Shown here: positions 25,625-34,267 of the stretch, one piece after another
Layout of the letters: the number at the start of each line of letters is the position of its first letter
How positions within the stretch are numbered: the stretch's first letter is position 1
Source: Streptomyces sp. CBMA152
Lineage (GTDB): Bacteria > Actinomycetota > Actinomycetes > Streptomycetales > Streptomycetaceae
Direction: 5' to 3'
Length of the DNA: 64,000 nucleotides
NCBI RefSeq assembly: GCF_014596475.1
Contig: NZ_MECJ01000011.1
Span: 1 to 64,000, forward strand
Translations under genes and position numbers: made by a program
Notes under the pieces: generated by a model
Seen by the model: the letters and a program-made list of their open reading frames with translations, nothing else
The model's database searches: none
Told to the model about the DNA's origin: nothing

Positions 25625-26835
25625 GAGCACCACGCATGTTACGGGGGCTGCCGAGGGAGTTCTGGGTCCAGTGGTGGGGAACGCTGCTCAACCGGCTGGC
25701 CACGTTCGTCCAGCCGTTCCTCGTTCTCTACCTCACGACGTCGAGAGGGCTGAGCGTTCCGCAGGCGGGCATGGTCGCCGCGGTGTGGGGAGCCGGGGTG
25801 ATCGGCGGAGCGGTGGTCGGAGGGTGGTCCGCGGACCGCATCGGGCCCCGCGCCACCGTCCTTGGGGGGATGTGTCTGTCCGCCGCCGCACTCGTGGGCC
25901 TGGGGACTGCCCGCGGGCTCCCCTTCCTGCTGGCGGCGGCACTGCTGGCGGGCGTGACCTCCAACATCTACCGGCCCGCCGCGGACGCGTTGGTCGCCGA
26001 CATCGTCGCCCCCGCCGACCGCACCCGTGCCTTCGGTCTGACGTTCTGGGCCATCAACGCCGGGTTCTCGGTCTCCGCGGCCCTCGGCGGCTACCTGGCG
26101 TCCCTGGGCTACGGACTGCTGTTCGCGGTCGACGCGGCCACCTGTCTGGCCTGCGGTGTCCTCATGTACGTGGGTCTCCCCGAGCCCCAGCGCGCGGTGC
26201 GGCCGACCCGGCGCTCCGGCGGGTACCGCATGGTCTTCTCCCACACCACCGTGGTCGCCCTGCTGTTGCTGACGGCCGGATACGCACTGGTCTACGAGCA
26301 GGCGTACGTCGCCCTTCCGTTGGCGGTACGGGACGCCGGTCTGCCCACCGCGGCGTACGGAGCGGTCATCGCGGTCAACGGCGTGTTCATCATCCTCTTC
26401 CAACCGTGGATCAGCTCCGTGGTGGGGCGGTACCCACGGGGACGGGTCATGGCCGCTGCCACGCTGCTGCTCGGGACGGGCCTCGCCTGCACGGGTCTGG
26501 CCGACACCGTGTGGGAGTTCGGGGCGACGGTGGTGCTCTGGTCGCTCGGGGAGAGCGCGATGGCGGGGAACACCCAGGCCGTCGTGGCCGACCTGTCGTC
26601 CCCGGAAGCACGCGGCGCCTACCAGGGCGCTTTCACGATGGCGCGTTCCTGCTCCATGCTCTTCGGCCCGATGATCGGCGCCGCCGTCTACGCGGGACCC
26701 GGTCCCGGGGTGCTCTGGGGCGGCTGCCTCGTCACCGGCGTCCTCGTGGCGGCGGGCTTCCCCCTCGTGATGCGCCGGGCGAAGGCCGCCACCGTGCCCG
26801 AGGCGGCGGACCGTGTCGGGGTCGCCGGGGGCTGA
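25621..26835 (+). CDS. MFS transporter, probable exporter of the pathway product
   Basis: A 404-residue protein with about twelve hydrophobic helices. The GTG at 25621 overlaps the ATP-grasp stop (GTGA). The loop between helices 2 and 3 carries the MFS A-type motif GGWSADRIGPRATVLGG. It is the last gene of the coupled set and is followed by a terminator. Drug/H+ antiporter-like MFS proteins at the end of biosynthetic operons commonly export the product and give self-resistance; that role is inferred from context. Confidence 0.85.
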   Translation: MRAPRMLRGLPREFWVQWWGTLLNRLATFVQPFLVLYLTTSRGLSVPQAGMVAAVWGAGVIGGAVVGGWSADRIGPRATVLGGMCLSAAALVGLGTARGLPFLLAAALLAGVTSNIYRPAADALVADIVAPADRTRAFGLTFWAINAGFSVSAALGGYLASLGYGLLFAVDAATCLACGVLMYVGLPEPQRAVRPTRRSGGYRMVFSHTTVVALLLLTAGYALVYEQAYVALPLAVRDAGLPTAAYGAVIAVNGVFIILFQPWISSVVGRYPRGRVMAAATLLLGTGLACTGLADTVWEFGATVVLWSLGESAMAGNTQAVVADLSSPEARGAYQGAFTMARSCSMLFGPMIGAAVYAGPGPGVLWGGCLVTGVLVAAGFPLVMRRAKAATVPEAADRVGVAGG

Positions 26836-26875
26836 GCCTTACGGCTGCCCAGCTGGTGTGGAGAGTGCGACGGGT

Positions 26876-26903
26876 GCGGGACGGTCTTGGCGGACCGTCC
26901 CGC
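26876..26903. terminator. Terminator hairpin closing the peptide gene set
   Basis: GCGGGACGGTC (26876-26886) and GACCGTCCCGC (26893-26903) form a perfect 11-base-pair stem with a 6-base loop between the convergent MFS gene and amidohydrolase gene. Confidence 0.8.
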
Positions 26904-26974
26904 GAACGTGTGCCCACGCCGCACGAAGTGGCGACGCACCGAGAAGTCGACGGCGGCGAGCGGCTCCCGACTTC

Positions 26975-28105
26975 TCAGAGAGCCCTGTCGACTCGATGGC
27001 CCGTGCACACCTTCGGCACGCTCTCCTTCACCCCGAGCAACCGGTAGTAGTTCGCCCCGAGGGCGATGTCGCGGAACGCCTCGTCGTTGAGCGCCTTGTT
27101 GATGCGGCTGGTGGCCTCAAGCTCCTGCTCATAGACCTGATAGTCCTTGTTCCGCGACGCCACGAAGTCGGTCCCGGGGATGGCTCTGGTGGGATACCGG
27201 TCGAGGAACGCGGCGTACTTCTCCCGGCCCCCTGGCTTGCTGAAGTAGTTGTCCTCCAGCACCCGCCAGCTGAGGTCCACCATGAGGTTGGGGTGCTCGT
27301 CGAGCAGCTTCTTCATGATCCCGATATGTCGATCGGAGTCCATCGTGGTCAGCTCCTTCGACAGCCCCATGTGCGCCCACACGACCTTGTTCCGCGGATA
27401 GAGCCTGAGCGTCTCCTCCATCAGGTGGAGGTACTTCGTCGGCTCCTTGTCGCTGCCGAGATCCGAGTGGATGGTGATCGGGATTCCACGGTCCCGCAGC
27501 ACCTTCATCATCGGCGCCCAGTTCTTGATGTTCTCGGTCGTCGAGGGCTGATGACGGTTGGGGAACAACGCTTGCTTGACGAGGTTGACCTCGCCGGCCC
27601 ACCGGAAGACTCCGGGAAACTCCTTGTCGTACAAGGCGATTCCGGACGGAATGGTCTCCGGGCGGTTCAGATCCATGAAGGTCATGGAGACGGTGAGTTC
27701 CGCGTCCTCGGACTTGTCCGCCACATAGTTCTCGGCGTTGACGAAGTCGTTCTTCATGCTCGGTACGACGGGAGTGCCGGGACAGTCCAGGTAGTACGTA
27801 CAGCCGGAGCTCACCGGCAGCATCTGCCCGATGCCGAACATGCTCGCGTGCCGGACACCGCTCTTGTGCAGATAGCCGGTGAGTTCCTCGAAGGGGATCG
27901 CCTGGCCGCCGAACGGACGGAAGTGCAGATGGCTGTCGACCTGCGAGGTATACGGCTCTCTCGCCCGGTCGAAACAACCCGACTCCGCCACGGCCGAACC
28001 CGCCCCGGCGGGCGACGCTACGACCGCGACCGCCGTCAGCACAGCTCCGGCGATGCCGAGGCGCCTGGTGATGCGTAGTGTGTCGATGAGAACTCCCGTT
28101 GCCAC
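26975..28105 (-). CDS. Secreted amidohydrolase-family protein
   Basis: About 376 residues from a GTG at 28105. The N-terminus has basic residues (RITRR) and a hydrophobic core ending ASPAGAGSAVAES, a signal peptide. The mature part is amidohydrolase_2-like: VDSHLHFRPFGG supplies the HxH metal pair, then ITIHSDLG, VVWAHMGLS with a further His, and PGTDFVA with a late Asp. Metal-dependent hydrolysis or decarboxylation outside the cell is expected; substrate unknown. The start is uncertain: the AGGG before the GTG is modest and one CTA codon lies near the beginning. Confidence 0.78.
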   Translation of the reverse strand: MATGVLIDTLRITRRLGIAGAVLTAVAVVASPAGAGSAVAESGCFDRAREPYTSQVDSHLHFRPFGGQAIPFEELTGYLHKSGVRHASMFGIGQMLPVSSGCTYYLDCPGTPVVPSMKNDFVNAENYVADKSEDAELTVSMTFMDLNRPETIPSGIALYDKEFPGVFRWAGEVNLVKQALFPNRHQPSTTENIKNWAPMMKVLRDRGIPITIHSDLGSDKEPTKYLHLMEETLRLYPRNKVVWAHMGLSKELTTMDSDRHIGIMKKLLDEHPNLMVDLSWRVLEDNYFSKPGGREKYAAFLDRYPTRAIPGTDFVASRNKDYQVYEQELEATSRINKALNDEAFRDIALGANYYRLLGVKESVPKVCTGHRVDRAL

Positions 28106-28556
28106 ATGCCCTGTTGAAAAGCCAAAGCCACGGCCGCCGGTTGACTCTCCGATCACCGGGCCCCCTGGACCGTGCCCACAGAGTGGACCGTGCAGCCCCA
28201 CGCTCGATCACAACCACCCGATCGGGTCACCGGCAGGCGCCAGCCCTTCCCGTACGAACCGGTTGGCGGCAGTCCCCAAAGTCGCCCGACCTGCTCAATG
28301 AGAAGGCCGGTCTGGGGCTGACCGAGCGCGCAGAGCATCACGGCTGACTCGGCTGCTCTGCACGCAGCCCGGAGCTGGATGACGCCCCGGCGCCCCGGCC
28401 AGCTCCGTCCGGAGTCCGTCGACTTTTCAGGTTTCCGCCCTCGCGATGTCACACACCAGCGCTGCCGCGTGTCAGCGAGATGTGGGGGCGCGCAGCGATG
28501 CCGAGCCCCCTTCGCTCCGCAACATCCGCTGAACCAACACCGCACAGGAGTATCCG
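28106..28556. other. Divergent intergenic region, no gene recognised
   Basis: This 451-base stretch lies between the amidohydrolase and DoxX-like genes. All frames look non-coding or too irregular to support a gene. It must hold promoters for both flanking genes; no clear inverted repeat was found. Confidence 0.4.
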
Positions 28557-28895
28557 ATGCCCATGACCTACGTCATCGTCGCCGTCCTCACCGCAGCCTG
28601 GGTCGGCTTCTCCGGTTTCTCCCTGCTGCGCCGGGCCGACTTCGTGACACAGCCGCTGGTCCAGTACGGCATACCGCGCACCTGGTGGACCCCGCTCGGC
28701 CTCGCCAAGGCAGCGGGCGCCACAGGCCTGCTGGTCGGTCTGGCGCTCCCCGCGGTCGGTATCGCGGCCGGAGTAGCCCTGGTGCTGTACTTCCTCGGCG
28801 CCGTCGTCGCCGTGCTGCGGGCACGCTCCTACGCGACCGTCGTCTTCCCCCTCCTCTACCTCGCGCCGGTCGTGGCCACCCTGAGCCTCGGCTGA
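28557..28895 (+). CDS. DoxX-like small membrane protein
   Basis: A 112-residue protein with AGGAG nine bases before the ATG. Four hydrophobic helices are visible, with the DoxX-type loop FVTQPLVQYGIPRTWWTPLGLAKAAGA (Lys-Ala-x-Gly at helix 2) and a Pro-containing last helix. DoxX-like proteins are associated with redox or quinone chemistry in some systems, but most are uncharacterised. It appears monocistronic. Confidence 0.85.
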   Translation: MPMTYVIVAVLTAAWVGFSGFSLLRRADFVTQPLVQYGIPRTWWTPLGLAKAAGATGLLVGLALPAVGIAAGVALVLYFLGAVVAVLRARSYATVVFPLLYLAPVVATLSLG

Positions 28896-29105
28896 GCCGC
28901 CTGACCCTCCACAGCAGGTCGAACTTCCCATAGCGTCGTGAAGTTCGGAGCGGCAACTTCTCCGGAGCGGCAACCCCGCGCCTGGTCGCACGTCGTACAG
29001 GGCAAGGGGGGTTCACCCCAGTCCCCACCGCATCAATCGGCCGCGGCCTGCTCGGGCAGGCTGCGCCGCCCCCCTCGTACGCGAAGCACCAAGAAAGGCG
29101 AAACG

Positions 29106-30155
29106 ATGCCAGCCACACACCAGGTTTTCCCGGGCAGAATTGCCGCCGCGGCCGCCTTCCTGCTCAGTGCGGCCACGGCGGCGCTACTGCTGCCGACCAC
29201 GGCCCTGGCCGCGGAGCCGGAGACCATCACCACGCATTCCGGCGCCACCACGCAACAAGAGCGCCAGCAGATCGACGCCTACTGGACCCCCGCACGTATG
29301 AAGCTGGCAGGTGCCCTGGTCCCCGAGGCCACCCCGCTGCCCGAGGACGACAACACGCCCGACGATCCGCAGCCGCTGCCCGCCGGTACGCCTGACCCGG
29401 GCGCCACTTGGCGGCACGGAGGCGCGGTGGACAAGAGCGTCGGACGGCTCTTCTTCACCTTCTCCGACGGCTACGACGGCAGCTGCACCGCGACGGTCGT
29501 CAACAGCGCGAACCGCAGCACCGTCGTCACCGCCGCGCACTGCCTGCGAAGTGTCGGGGCCCCCACCGCCGACGGCACCTGGAACCGCCACCTGTATTTC
29601 GTGCCCGGCTACCGCAACGGTACGAAGCCTCTCGGCGGCTTCAGTATCAAGTCCATGGTCACGTCCTCCCGTTGGAATACCGACCCGGCCAAGACGACAT
29701 CGGAGGACATCGCAGTCGCTGGTCACGACGCGGCGTTCCTCGTCGCCAACCCCTCGGCCGAGGGACGGCGGATCGCGGACGTCACAGGAAGCCAGAACAT
29801 CGCCTTCACCCAGCCGGTCCAGGACGAGTTCATCGACACCTTCGGCTACCCGAAGGGCAAACTCAACGACCCCACCGCCCCCTACGCCGGATCACGAATG
29901 ATCCACTGCGCCGGACCCGCCCGGCCGGGCCCCAAAGCGCCCCTGCTGTGGGGCGAGCGCTGCGACATGTCCAGCGGAGCGAGCGGCGGCCCCCACTTCG
30001 CCCGGTTCAACCCCCGCAGCGGCATCGGCACCGTCGTCGGCGTCACCACGACCACCCACGAACTCGCAGGCGGCCCCGCACCCACCCTCTACGCCACACG
30101 CCTGGGTGACAGCGCCCACCGCCTCTACCGCTGGGCACAGACTCAAACACCCTGA
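29106..30155 (+). CDS. Secreted trypsin-like serine protease
   Basis: A 349-residue exported protein starting at 29106 after a GAAAGG site. A signal peptide spans about residues 1-37 (ends TALAAEP), followed by a pro-region rich in Pro and Asp. The chymotrypsin fold shows TAAHC with the catalytic His, a GHDAAFLV segment with the likely catalytic Asp, and SSGASGGP with the nucleophilic Ser. Cys pairs (GSCTA/TAAHC, HCAGP/ERCDM) suggest two disulfides. It resembles extracellular V8/trypsin-like proteases of Streptomyces and is probably autoprocessed. Confidence 0.9.
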   Translation: MPATHQVFPGRIAAAAAFLLSAATAALLLPTTALAAEPETITTHSGATTQQERQQIDAYWTPARMKLAGALVPEATPLPEDDNTPDDPQPLPAGTPDPGATWRHGGAVDKSVGRLFFTFSDGYDGSCTATVVNSANRSTVVTAAHCLRSVGAPTADGTWNRHLYFVPGYRNGTKPLGGFSIKSMVTSSRWNTDPAKTTSEDIAVAGHDAAFLVANPSAEGRRIADVTGSQNIAFTQPVQDEFIDTFGYPKGKLNDPTAPYAGSRMIHCAGPARPGPKAPLLWGERCDMSSGASGGPHFARFNPRSGIGTVVGVTTTTHELAGGPAPTLYATRLGDSAHRLYRWAQTQTP

Positions 30156-30391
30156 CCACAAGCGCCCGCCCCCTTGTGCGAACGCTTCCCTTCCGCCCAA
30201 CTACCAAGCGGCGCAATCGAATTCATCCACACTGCCCAGCAGATGCCTTGTTCCACAACGGTGACATTGTCCAGGCAACGACCGTTGCGTCCAGGCTCTC
30301 TTCCCTTACGAACGTCCGCCGGACCGGTCGAGAGCCTGACCATTCTCAACCAGTCCGGCGGTGACCAGAGCGACCACAGGAGAGGGAAGCC

Positions 30392-30805
30392 ATGATCATG
30401 CGTAATCGGCGTGCGGCACTGCGAGGGACGGTCGTCGGCACGGCGGCGGCCGCCACGATCGCCCTGGCGGCGGGGGGCGCCTGGGCGAAGTCGGACATCA
30501 CGTTCACGGCCGGCCCGCACACCGCACGCCTCGGCTCGGCCATCCACCTCACCGGGCACGGCGGGGATGACAACTCCACCTACAACCGGTTCTGCGTGCA
30601 GCAGCGCTCGGGCTCCGGCGGGTGGGTGACCCTGCGGTGCTCGCACGGCGGCTACCACGGTGGCGGCAAACTGGACTTCACGGTGCGCGCGGCGCATCGA
30701 GGCCAGTGGCAGTACCGCGCCGTGCTCACCGAGGCATCCTCGCCGACGTCCAAGCACATCCGGGTACACCAGATCTCTCAGGTCAAGACGGTTCAGGTGC
30801 GCTGA
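30392..30805 (+). CDS. Small secreted protein of unknown function
   Basis: A 137-residue protein with AGGAGAGG upstream of two close ATGs (30392, 30398). A signal peptide (RNRRAALRGTVVGTAAAATI..., cleaved near AWAKS) precedes a compact beta-rich domain containing two Cys (FCVQQ and LRCSH) that probably form a disulfide. The fold looks like an Ig-like or jelly-roll domain of a surface or wall protein. It appears monocistronic. Confidence 0.75.
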   Translation: MIMRNRRAALRGTVVGTAAAATIALAAGGAWAKSDITFTAGPHTARLGSAIHLTGHGGDDNSTYNRFCVQQRSGSGGWVTLRCSHGGYHGGGKLDFTVRAAHRGQWQYRAVLTEASSPTSKHIRVHQISQVKTVQVR

Positions 30806-30922
30806 CCACCCGGCCACCCCGCCCGCATCACGCCGGAGAAGGTGGTGCGGGCGACCCCGCCGGGCGCGAGGCTCCTGGCGCTCTCGGGTCCCACGACGTC
30901 CATGCCCCCCTGCTCCCGAACC

Positions 30923-31285
30923 TCAGCCCCGCCCGGGCGTCTTGGGATAGGGGGCGGACAGGAAATCGGCGTCCTGGCGCACCAGACCGCGCGGCAGCCA
31001 GTACACCGCCTTATGCCGAGCAGCGCCATGGCCCGCGCGTACACGTGCCAGGCGTGGTAGCCGGAGAACCGGTTCATGGTGTGCACGCCGTTGTCGCCCG
31101 GCGCCCGGCGCGGGTCGTAGAGCGCGCCCTGCCCGAACTAGGCGAACGCGCCGACGAGACGGGGGGCGCGGCGCCGGTGGAACTGGTCGAAGACGCCGAG
31201 CTGCGCGCGCGACATCAGACGCAGCGGCTCGGCGACGGGTGCCGCCCAGTCTCGGAAGGTCCCCGGGTAGCCCGGCTGACGCTAC
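30923..31285 (-). pseudogene. Decayed gene, C-terminal half of an unrecognised protein
   Basis: On the minus strand a good protein-like reading runs FRDWAAPVAEPLRLMSRAQ, then LGVFDQFHRRRAPRLVGAFA, hits a TAG at 31138-31140, resumes in the same frame with FGQGALYDPRRAPGDNGVH and TMNRFSGYHAWHVYARAMAL, and then needs a frameshift near 31010 to continue as AVYWLPRGLVRQDADFLSAP to a TGA at 30923. Another stop lies upstream at about 31283. The residue usage is that of a real Streptomyces protein broken by a stop and a frameshift. I do not recognise the family. Confidence 0.6.
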
Positions 31286-31369
31286 CGGGCGAGCCCGGCG
31301 TCGAGGACCGAGCGTACGGTCGGGACCCTGCGGAGGGGAGGGCTCCGGCCCACCTACGTCACTTCTTGC

Positions 31370-31828
31370 TCAGGAGTCACCGAGGGAACCGATGAGCGGG
31401 TCGACCGGCCGCTCGAAGAACGTCTCCAGCACCACGGTCGCCTGGGTGCCGCTGACCCCGTCGATGGCGTAGAGGCGGCGCAGTACGTCCTGGAGTTGAA
31501 CGGTGGTCGCGGTCCTCACCTTCACCAGCACGGAAGAACTGCCCGCGATGATGTGCGCCTCCAGGATCTCGGGGAGCGCGGCGAACGCCTCGGCCGAGTC
31601 CCCCATCCAGGAGGTCGAGTCCACCATCACGTACGCCAGGACTCCGCTACCCACCGCCGCCGGGTCGACGTCGGCGATCGTGCGGCGGATGACACCGCGC
31701 TCGCGCAGCTTGCGTACGCGCTCATGGGCGGCCCCGGCGGACAGGCCGACGGCCTCGCCCAGCGCGGCGTAGGACTGGGTGGCGTCCTGCTGAAGCTGCG
31801 CCAGCAGGGCCCGGTCAATGTGATCCAC
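31370..31828 (-). CDS. Lrp/AsnC family transcriptional regulator
   Basis: A 152-residue regulator from the GTG at 31828, with GGAG upstream. The N-terminal helix-turn-helix (DHIDRALLAQLQQDATQSYAAL, AVGLSAGAAHERVRKLRERGVI) is followed by the RAM ligand-binding domain (AYVMVDS, EAHIIAGSSSVLVKV). Members sense amino acids. It is divergent from the SMP-30 gene, and repeated CTTGCAAT elements lie between them. Confidence 0.9.
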   Translation of the reverse strand: MDHIDRALLAQLQQDATQSYAALGEAVGLSAGAAHERVRKLRERGVIRRTIADVDPAAVGSGVLAYVMVDSTSWMGDSAEAFAALPEILEAHIIAGSSSVLVKVRTATTVQLQDVLRRLYAIDGVSGTQATVVLETFFERPVDPLIGSLGDS

Positions 31829-31848
31829 AACTCTCCATCCTGAACAAC

Positions 31849-31877
31849 CTTGCAATGACCGTACCTCATCTTGCAAT
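31849..31877. promoter_or_regulatory. Tandem CTTGCAAT repeats, possible AsnC sites
   Basis: CTTGCAAT occurs at 31849-31856 and again at 31870-31877, exactly 21 bases (two helical turns) apart, between the AsnC and SMP-30 genes. Same-face repeats fit binding by an Lrp/AsnC octamer or dimer pair. Binding is inferred. Confidence 0.5.
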
Positions 31878-31926
31878 CTCTGCATCAAGCCGAAGATCAT
31901 TCGGTTCCGATGATGGAGGGGGTCCG

Positions 31927-32883
31927 ATGGCCGGCGAAAGCCCTGCGCTGTACGAGATGTTCGACGAGCGGTTCCGCAGCGGGCGGTGCATGAACGGTGA
32001 CAGCGCCCTGGAGCTTCTGCACGCCGGCAGCCGCTGGGCGGAGGGGCCCCTCTATCTGCCCGCCTGGCGCCAGCTCGTCTGGAGTGACATCCCCAACGAC
32101 CGGATGCTGCGCTGGGACGAGGAGAGCGGAGCGGTCGAGGTGTTCCGGCGCGCCGCCGGGCACACCAACGGCAACACCCTCGACCGCCAAGGCCGTCTCA
32201 TCACGTGCGAGCAGGGCAACCGCCGGGTGACCCGGACGGAACACGACGGCACGATCACCGTCCTGGCCGACCGATGGCAGGGCAAGCGCCTGAACAGCCC
32301 CAACGACGCGACGGTGAAGTCCGACGGGTCCATCTGGTTCTCCGACCCCGACTTCGGCATCACCAGCGACTACGAGGGCCACCGCGCGGAGAGCGAGATC
32401 GGCGCCAACAACGTCTACCGCGTCGATCCCGACGACGGCGAGGTCCGCCTCGTCGCCGACTGCTTCGGAGCCCCCAACGGACTGGTCTTCTCCGCCGACG
32501 AGAGGCAGCTCTTCGTCTCCGACACCCGGGCGGGGTTTATCCGTGTCTTCGATGTACGCGAGGACGGCACGCTCTCGGACGGCGAGGTTTTCGCCGAAGC
32601 CGCGGGGCGGGAGAACGCACGCTTCGACAACCTCCGCTTCGACGACGGCGGCCGGCTCTGGGTGGCCGCGATGAACGACGGCGTGCACTGCTACGACCCC
32701 GACGGCACGCTGATCGGGCGGCTCGTCGTCCCCGAGACGGTCGCCAACATCTGCTGGGGCGGCGCCAAGCGCAACCGGCTCTTCATCGCCGCGCGGACCA
32801 GTCTCTACTCGGTCGTGATGGGCGTCACCGGCACCCACCCGACGGGCTCGGGCCGCAGGCCGGTGGCACTCACGGACGTGTGA
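31927..32883 (+). CDS. SMP-30/gluconolactonase family protein
   Basis: A 318-residue six-bladed beta-propeller starting at the ATG at 31927 after GGAGGGGG. Key features are AEGPLYLPAWRQLVWSDIPN (metal Glu at the start), GHTNGNTLDRQGRLITCEQGNRRV, NSPNDATVKSDGSIWFSDPDFG with the Asn ligand, PNGLVFSADERQLFVSDT, and a late FDNLRFDDGGRLWVA. It probably hydrolyses a sugar lactone such as gluconolactone, with a divalent metal. The divergent AsnC gene likely regulates it. Confidence 0.9.
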   Translation: MAGESPALYEMFDERFRSGRCMNGDSALELLHAGSRWAEGPLYLPAWRQLVWSDIPNDRMLRWDEESGAVEVFRRAAGHTNGNTLDRQGRLITCEQGNRRVTRTEHDGTITVLADRWQGKRLNSPNDATVKSDGSIWFSDPDFGITSDYEGHRAESEIGANNVYRVDPDDGEVRLVADCFGAPNGLVFSADERQLFVSDTRAGFIRVFDVREDGTLSDGEVFAEAAGRENARFDNLRFDDGGRLWVAAMNDGVHCYDPDGTLIGRLVVPETVANICWGGAKRNRLFIAARTSLYSVVMGVTGTHPTGSGRRPVALTDV

Positions 32884-33048
32884 CGGGACCCCCGTGTCGG
32901 AGGGTTGCCGCACGCATCCGCACCGTCACCTGTACTTGCCGCGGATGCCCCAGAAGTCCTTGAGCAGCCCGTCGCTGTCGTGCGTACGTGCCCGTACGGA
33001 TCGGCGCAACGGTGCCACGAAACCGGGCTGGCCAGTAGTGGAAACACA

Positions 33049-33084
33049 AGAGCGCCCGGCCGGGATGTCCCGGCCGAGCGCTCT
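33049..33084. terminator. Long hairpin terminator
   Basis: AGAGCGC-C-CGGCCGGG pairs with CCCGGCCG-A-GCGCTCT: 15 pairs in a 16-position stem with a single mismatch and a 4-base loop. It lies just past the stop of the lytic-transglycosylase gene (minus strand) and between convergent genes. Confidence 0.85.
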
Positions 33085-33109
33085 CGTATACGTACTATCC
33101 GCTGGTGGC

Positions 33110-33514
33110 TCAGTACCAGTGGTGGGCCTGCCAGAAGTTCCACGCGCCGACGGGGCTGCCGTAGCGGGAGTTCATGTAGTCCAGGCCCCACTTGATCTGG
33201 GTGGCGGGGTTGGTCTTCCAGTCCGCACCGGCAGAGGCCATCTTCGAGGCCGGCAGAGCCTGGACCAGGCCGTAGGCGCCCGAGGAGGCGTTCGTGGCGG
33301 TGTGGTCCCAGCCGCTCTCGCGGGAAACGATGTTGTTGAAGGCCGCGAACTGCGCCGGGTCCTTGATCATCTGCTGGGCGATCGCCTTCTCGCTCTGCGG
33401 GGCCGCCTGGGCGGGAACCGTCGCGAGCAGGGAACCGGCGGCACCAAGGGCGACGACAGCACCAGCAAGAGTCTTCTTCGAAGCGGCGATGCGGCGGATG
33501 ACGGAGTAGGACAC
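33110..33514 (-). CDS. Secreted transglycosylase-like (SLT domain) protein
   Basis: A 134-residue protein from a GTG at 33514 with an AAAGG site. A signal peptide (SVIRRIAASKKTLAGAVV...PAQA) ends near residue 36. The mature domain carries FNNIVSRESGWDHTATN with the catalytic Glu, SSGAYGLVQALP, QIKWGLDYMNSRYGSP and the C-terminal AWNFWQAHHWY, as in short lytic transglycosylase-like proteins of Streptomyces related to resuscitation-promoting factors. It would cut peptidoglycan glycan strands during growth or germination. A long structured leader precedes it. Confidence 0.9.
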   Translation of the reverse strand: MSYSVIRRIAASKKTLAGAVVALGAAGSLLATVPAQAAPQSEKAIAQQMIKDPAQFAAFNNIVSRESGWDHTATNASSGAYGLVQALPASKMASAGADWKTNPATQIKWGLDYMNSRYGSPVGAWNFWQAHHWY

Positions 33515-33790
33515 GAACGGGCCTTTCGCAGGGGACGAGGACGGTCGCGGCATGCCGAAGGCATGCGTGAGCCACTCACGCGAGGGAGAGGGGTTCGTCT
33601 GCGGCGGGCGGAGTGCCCGTGCCGCTTGGCGACTCATCCAGTTCTACCGACGCACCGCCGGTCTGGCAACGACCCCTCCTACTAGGGGGTCTCGCAGCGG
33701 GGGCACACCGACCGCCGGTCGGCCAGCGAGGTATTTCTGCAGGTGAGAGGCGGTTTGAGTAGCGGGAATCCGGGTTGTCAGGGGCTACTA
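33515..33790 (-). promoter_or_regulatory. Structured leader region of the transglycosylase gene
   Basis: Just upstream of the ribosome binding site are two hairpins that share two bases: GCGTGAG-TGG-CTCACGC (33581-33565) and GCATGCC-TTC-GGCATGC (33566-33550), each a perfect 7-base-pair stem with a 3-base loop. Further upstream, GACCCCCTAGTAGGAGGGGTC can also fold. Because the first two share bases they cannot both be fully formed, which would suit a switch. The conserved core of the c-di-AMP (ydaO) riboswitch, common before such genes, was not found. Confidence 0.45.
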
Positions 33791-34267
33791 AACCCATACG
33801 TATGTGACGTGGGCCCTATGGGGCGAGTCACCCCCACACCGCCCAAATGTCACACGGAGTAGCACGTTGTTCTCTTTGGTGGTGAGGGTGAAACGACGGG
33901 ATCGCTCTCGAATCGAAGGAGATGAGCGGACTGAATGTTGCTTTTCATGCCCACCGCAGTCGCTCTCAGTGACACGGAGCCCCTCAGTCCTGGCCGTCTC
34001 CACGTATGGAAGGGCGGCCGCGTGTCCAAGCCGGTGTATGGAGCGCACCCGCCGGGGCACTCGACGAGCGCACCCACGTCGCCGCGCGCGAAAACCAGTG
34101 GAACAGCGCCGCTGTGCGCCCTTACTGTGCTGCCGAGCCAAGTCGTCTAGGCAAGGACGTCCCTTGTACACCCTGTGAGACCTCCCGAGTGCTGATTGGT
34201 CGCGCGTCGCGCATATGCGCCGCGCTGCTTTTTGCTGCGGACTTCTCACTGAAACCGGTGTACTTCT
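33791..34267. other. Intergenic region, no gene recognised
   Basis: About 477 bases between the transglycosylase leader and the DUF1062 gene. GC is lower than average in places, and all frames look non-coding. No repeat or RNA gene was recognised. Confidence 0.4.

Noticed and set aside
33515..33790. c-di-AMP (ydaO) riboswitch before the transglycosylase gene
   Set aside because: Expected from context, but the conserved core sequence and its pseudo-symmetric layout could not be located; only hairpins are reported.
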